Positions 63,752-64,000 of a DNA stretch of 64,000 bases are shown in pieces (within the stretch, counting starts at the first letter, position 1; the number at the start of each line of letters is the position of its first letter). Source of the DNA: Sphingobacteriia bacterium (GTDB lineage Bacteria; Pseudomonadota; Alphaproteobacteria; Rickettsiales; 33-17); NCBI GenBank assembly GCA_017304685.1, contig JAFKLR010000004.1:62001-126000 (forward strand), read 5' to 3'. The notes under the pieces are model-generated. The model saw only the letters and a program-made list of their open reading frames with translations. It was not told the DNA's origin and did not search any database. Made by a program: the position numbers and the translations under genes.

Positions 63752-64000
63752 TTACTTAATTAAACTACTTTCTTTATCAAAATAAATAGGTTTAAGTATT
63801 TTATACATTTCTTTTGCTATTATTTCAGACCCTTGAATAGAGTAATGTACGGCATCACCTGAATATACATCATTTTTAAACCCTTCCAAGTGATTAAAAA
63901 CATGGCTAAGGCTAAAATGGGTAGAAGGTATAGAAAAAGTTGTATAATAATCTTCAAATTGTTTATATATTGGGTTTACATTCAAATAAACATCTATATT
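63752..64000 (-). CDS. C-terminal part of a likely SGNH-type protein (5' end outside window)
   Basis: An open frame from the window end to a stop at 63752, 83 codons. GDAVHYSIQGSEIIAKEMYKIL supplies the Asp-x-x-His end motif of SGNH hydrolases; the GDS block would lie upstream beyond the window. It is convergent with the plus-strand glycan operon. The frame has no ATG in the visible part. Confidence 0.55.
   Translation of the reverse strand, partial: NIDVYLNVNPIYKQFEDYYTTFSIPSTHFSLSHVFNHLEGFKNDVYSGDAVHYSIQGSEIIAKEMYKILKPIYFDKESSLIK

Noticed and set aside
1..64000. CRISPR array, cas genes or restriction-modification system
   Set aside because: No regularly spaced direct repeats with unique spacers, and no nuclease-methyltransferase pair with DNA-modification motifs were seen.

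Overview
The window is very AT-rich, gene-dense alphaproteobacterial DNA. The order topA-dprA, the glyA/rpiB pair, a Rickettsiales-type small protein (DUF2610-like), a zinc-uptake pair, and large ankyrin-repeat, leucine-rich-repeat and two-partner-secretion genes point to an obligate intracellular Rickettsiales-like endosymbiont (Rickettsiaceae or Midichloriaceae grade). This is inferred from gene content; no rRNA is present to confirm it.

Region 1 (1-15,106) is chromosomal backbone: topA (cut by the window edge), dprA, truA, a single-domain response regulator, a decayed secreted-protein gene, a GntP-like permease, glyA-rpiB, a coiled-coil membrane protein, znuC/znuA, two Rickettsiales hypotheticals, a degenerate prepilin peptidase, a CysQ-type phosphatase and a few small enzymes.

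Region 2 (about 15,136-36,829) is a ~21.7 kb integrative element in the 3' half of a tRNA-Ala(GGC) gene. Its ends are a 47-bp imperfect direct repeat of the tRNA 3' half. Clustered 11-bp-phased GTTCTAC repeats lie just inside both ends, and a tyrosine integrase sits at the right end. The left arm carries an AlpA-like regulator and a P4-type primase-helicase split into three overlapping genes, followed by GGTGAC repeats that may be a replication origin. The cargo looks like a detoxification and host-interaction island. It has relatives of aminoglycoside nucleotidyl-, phospho- and acetyltransferases, a chloramphenicol-phosphotransferase-like kinase, Nudix, MazG-like and HIT enzymes, an ABC exporter, two exported HAD proteins, a methyltransferase, hydrolases, an LRR protein and an 878-residue ankyrin protein. 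No conjugation or virion genes are visible.

Region 3 (37,113-47,947) is a contact-dependent-inhibition-type two-partner secretion locus: TpsB transporter, 1,852-residue TpsA/CdiA exoprotein and immunity gene. Two displaced (orphan) toxin-tip/immunity cassettes follow, each sharing the pre-toxin sequence of the main gene. Two lipoprotein genes come next.

Region 4 (48,295-64,000) looks like a cell-surface glycan or lipid modification cluster. It holds an MBOAT O-acyltransferase, at least three SGNH-type proteins plus a fourth cut by the window edge, an acyltransferase-3, a FemAB-like acyltransferase, a beta-propeller glycosidase-like protein, a metallo-beta-lactamase-fold protein, a DegT aminotransferase, a SPINDLY/OGT-type glycosyltransferase, WbqC, a methyltransferase and a GNAT. 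A THUMP-type RNA methyltransferase is embedded in it.
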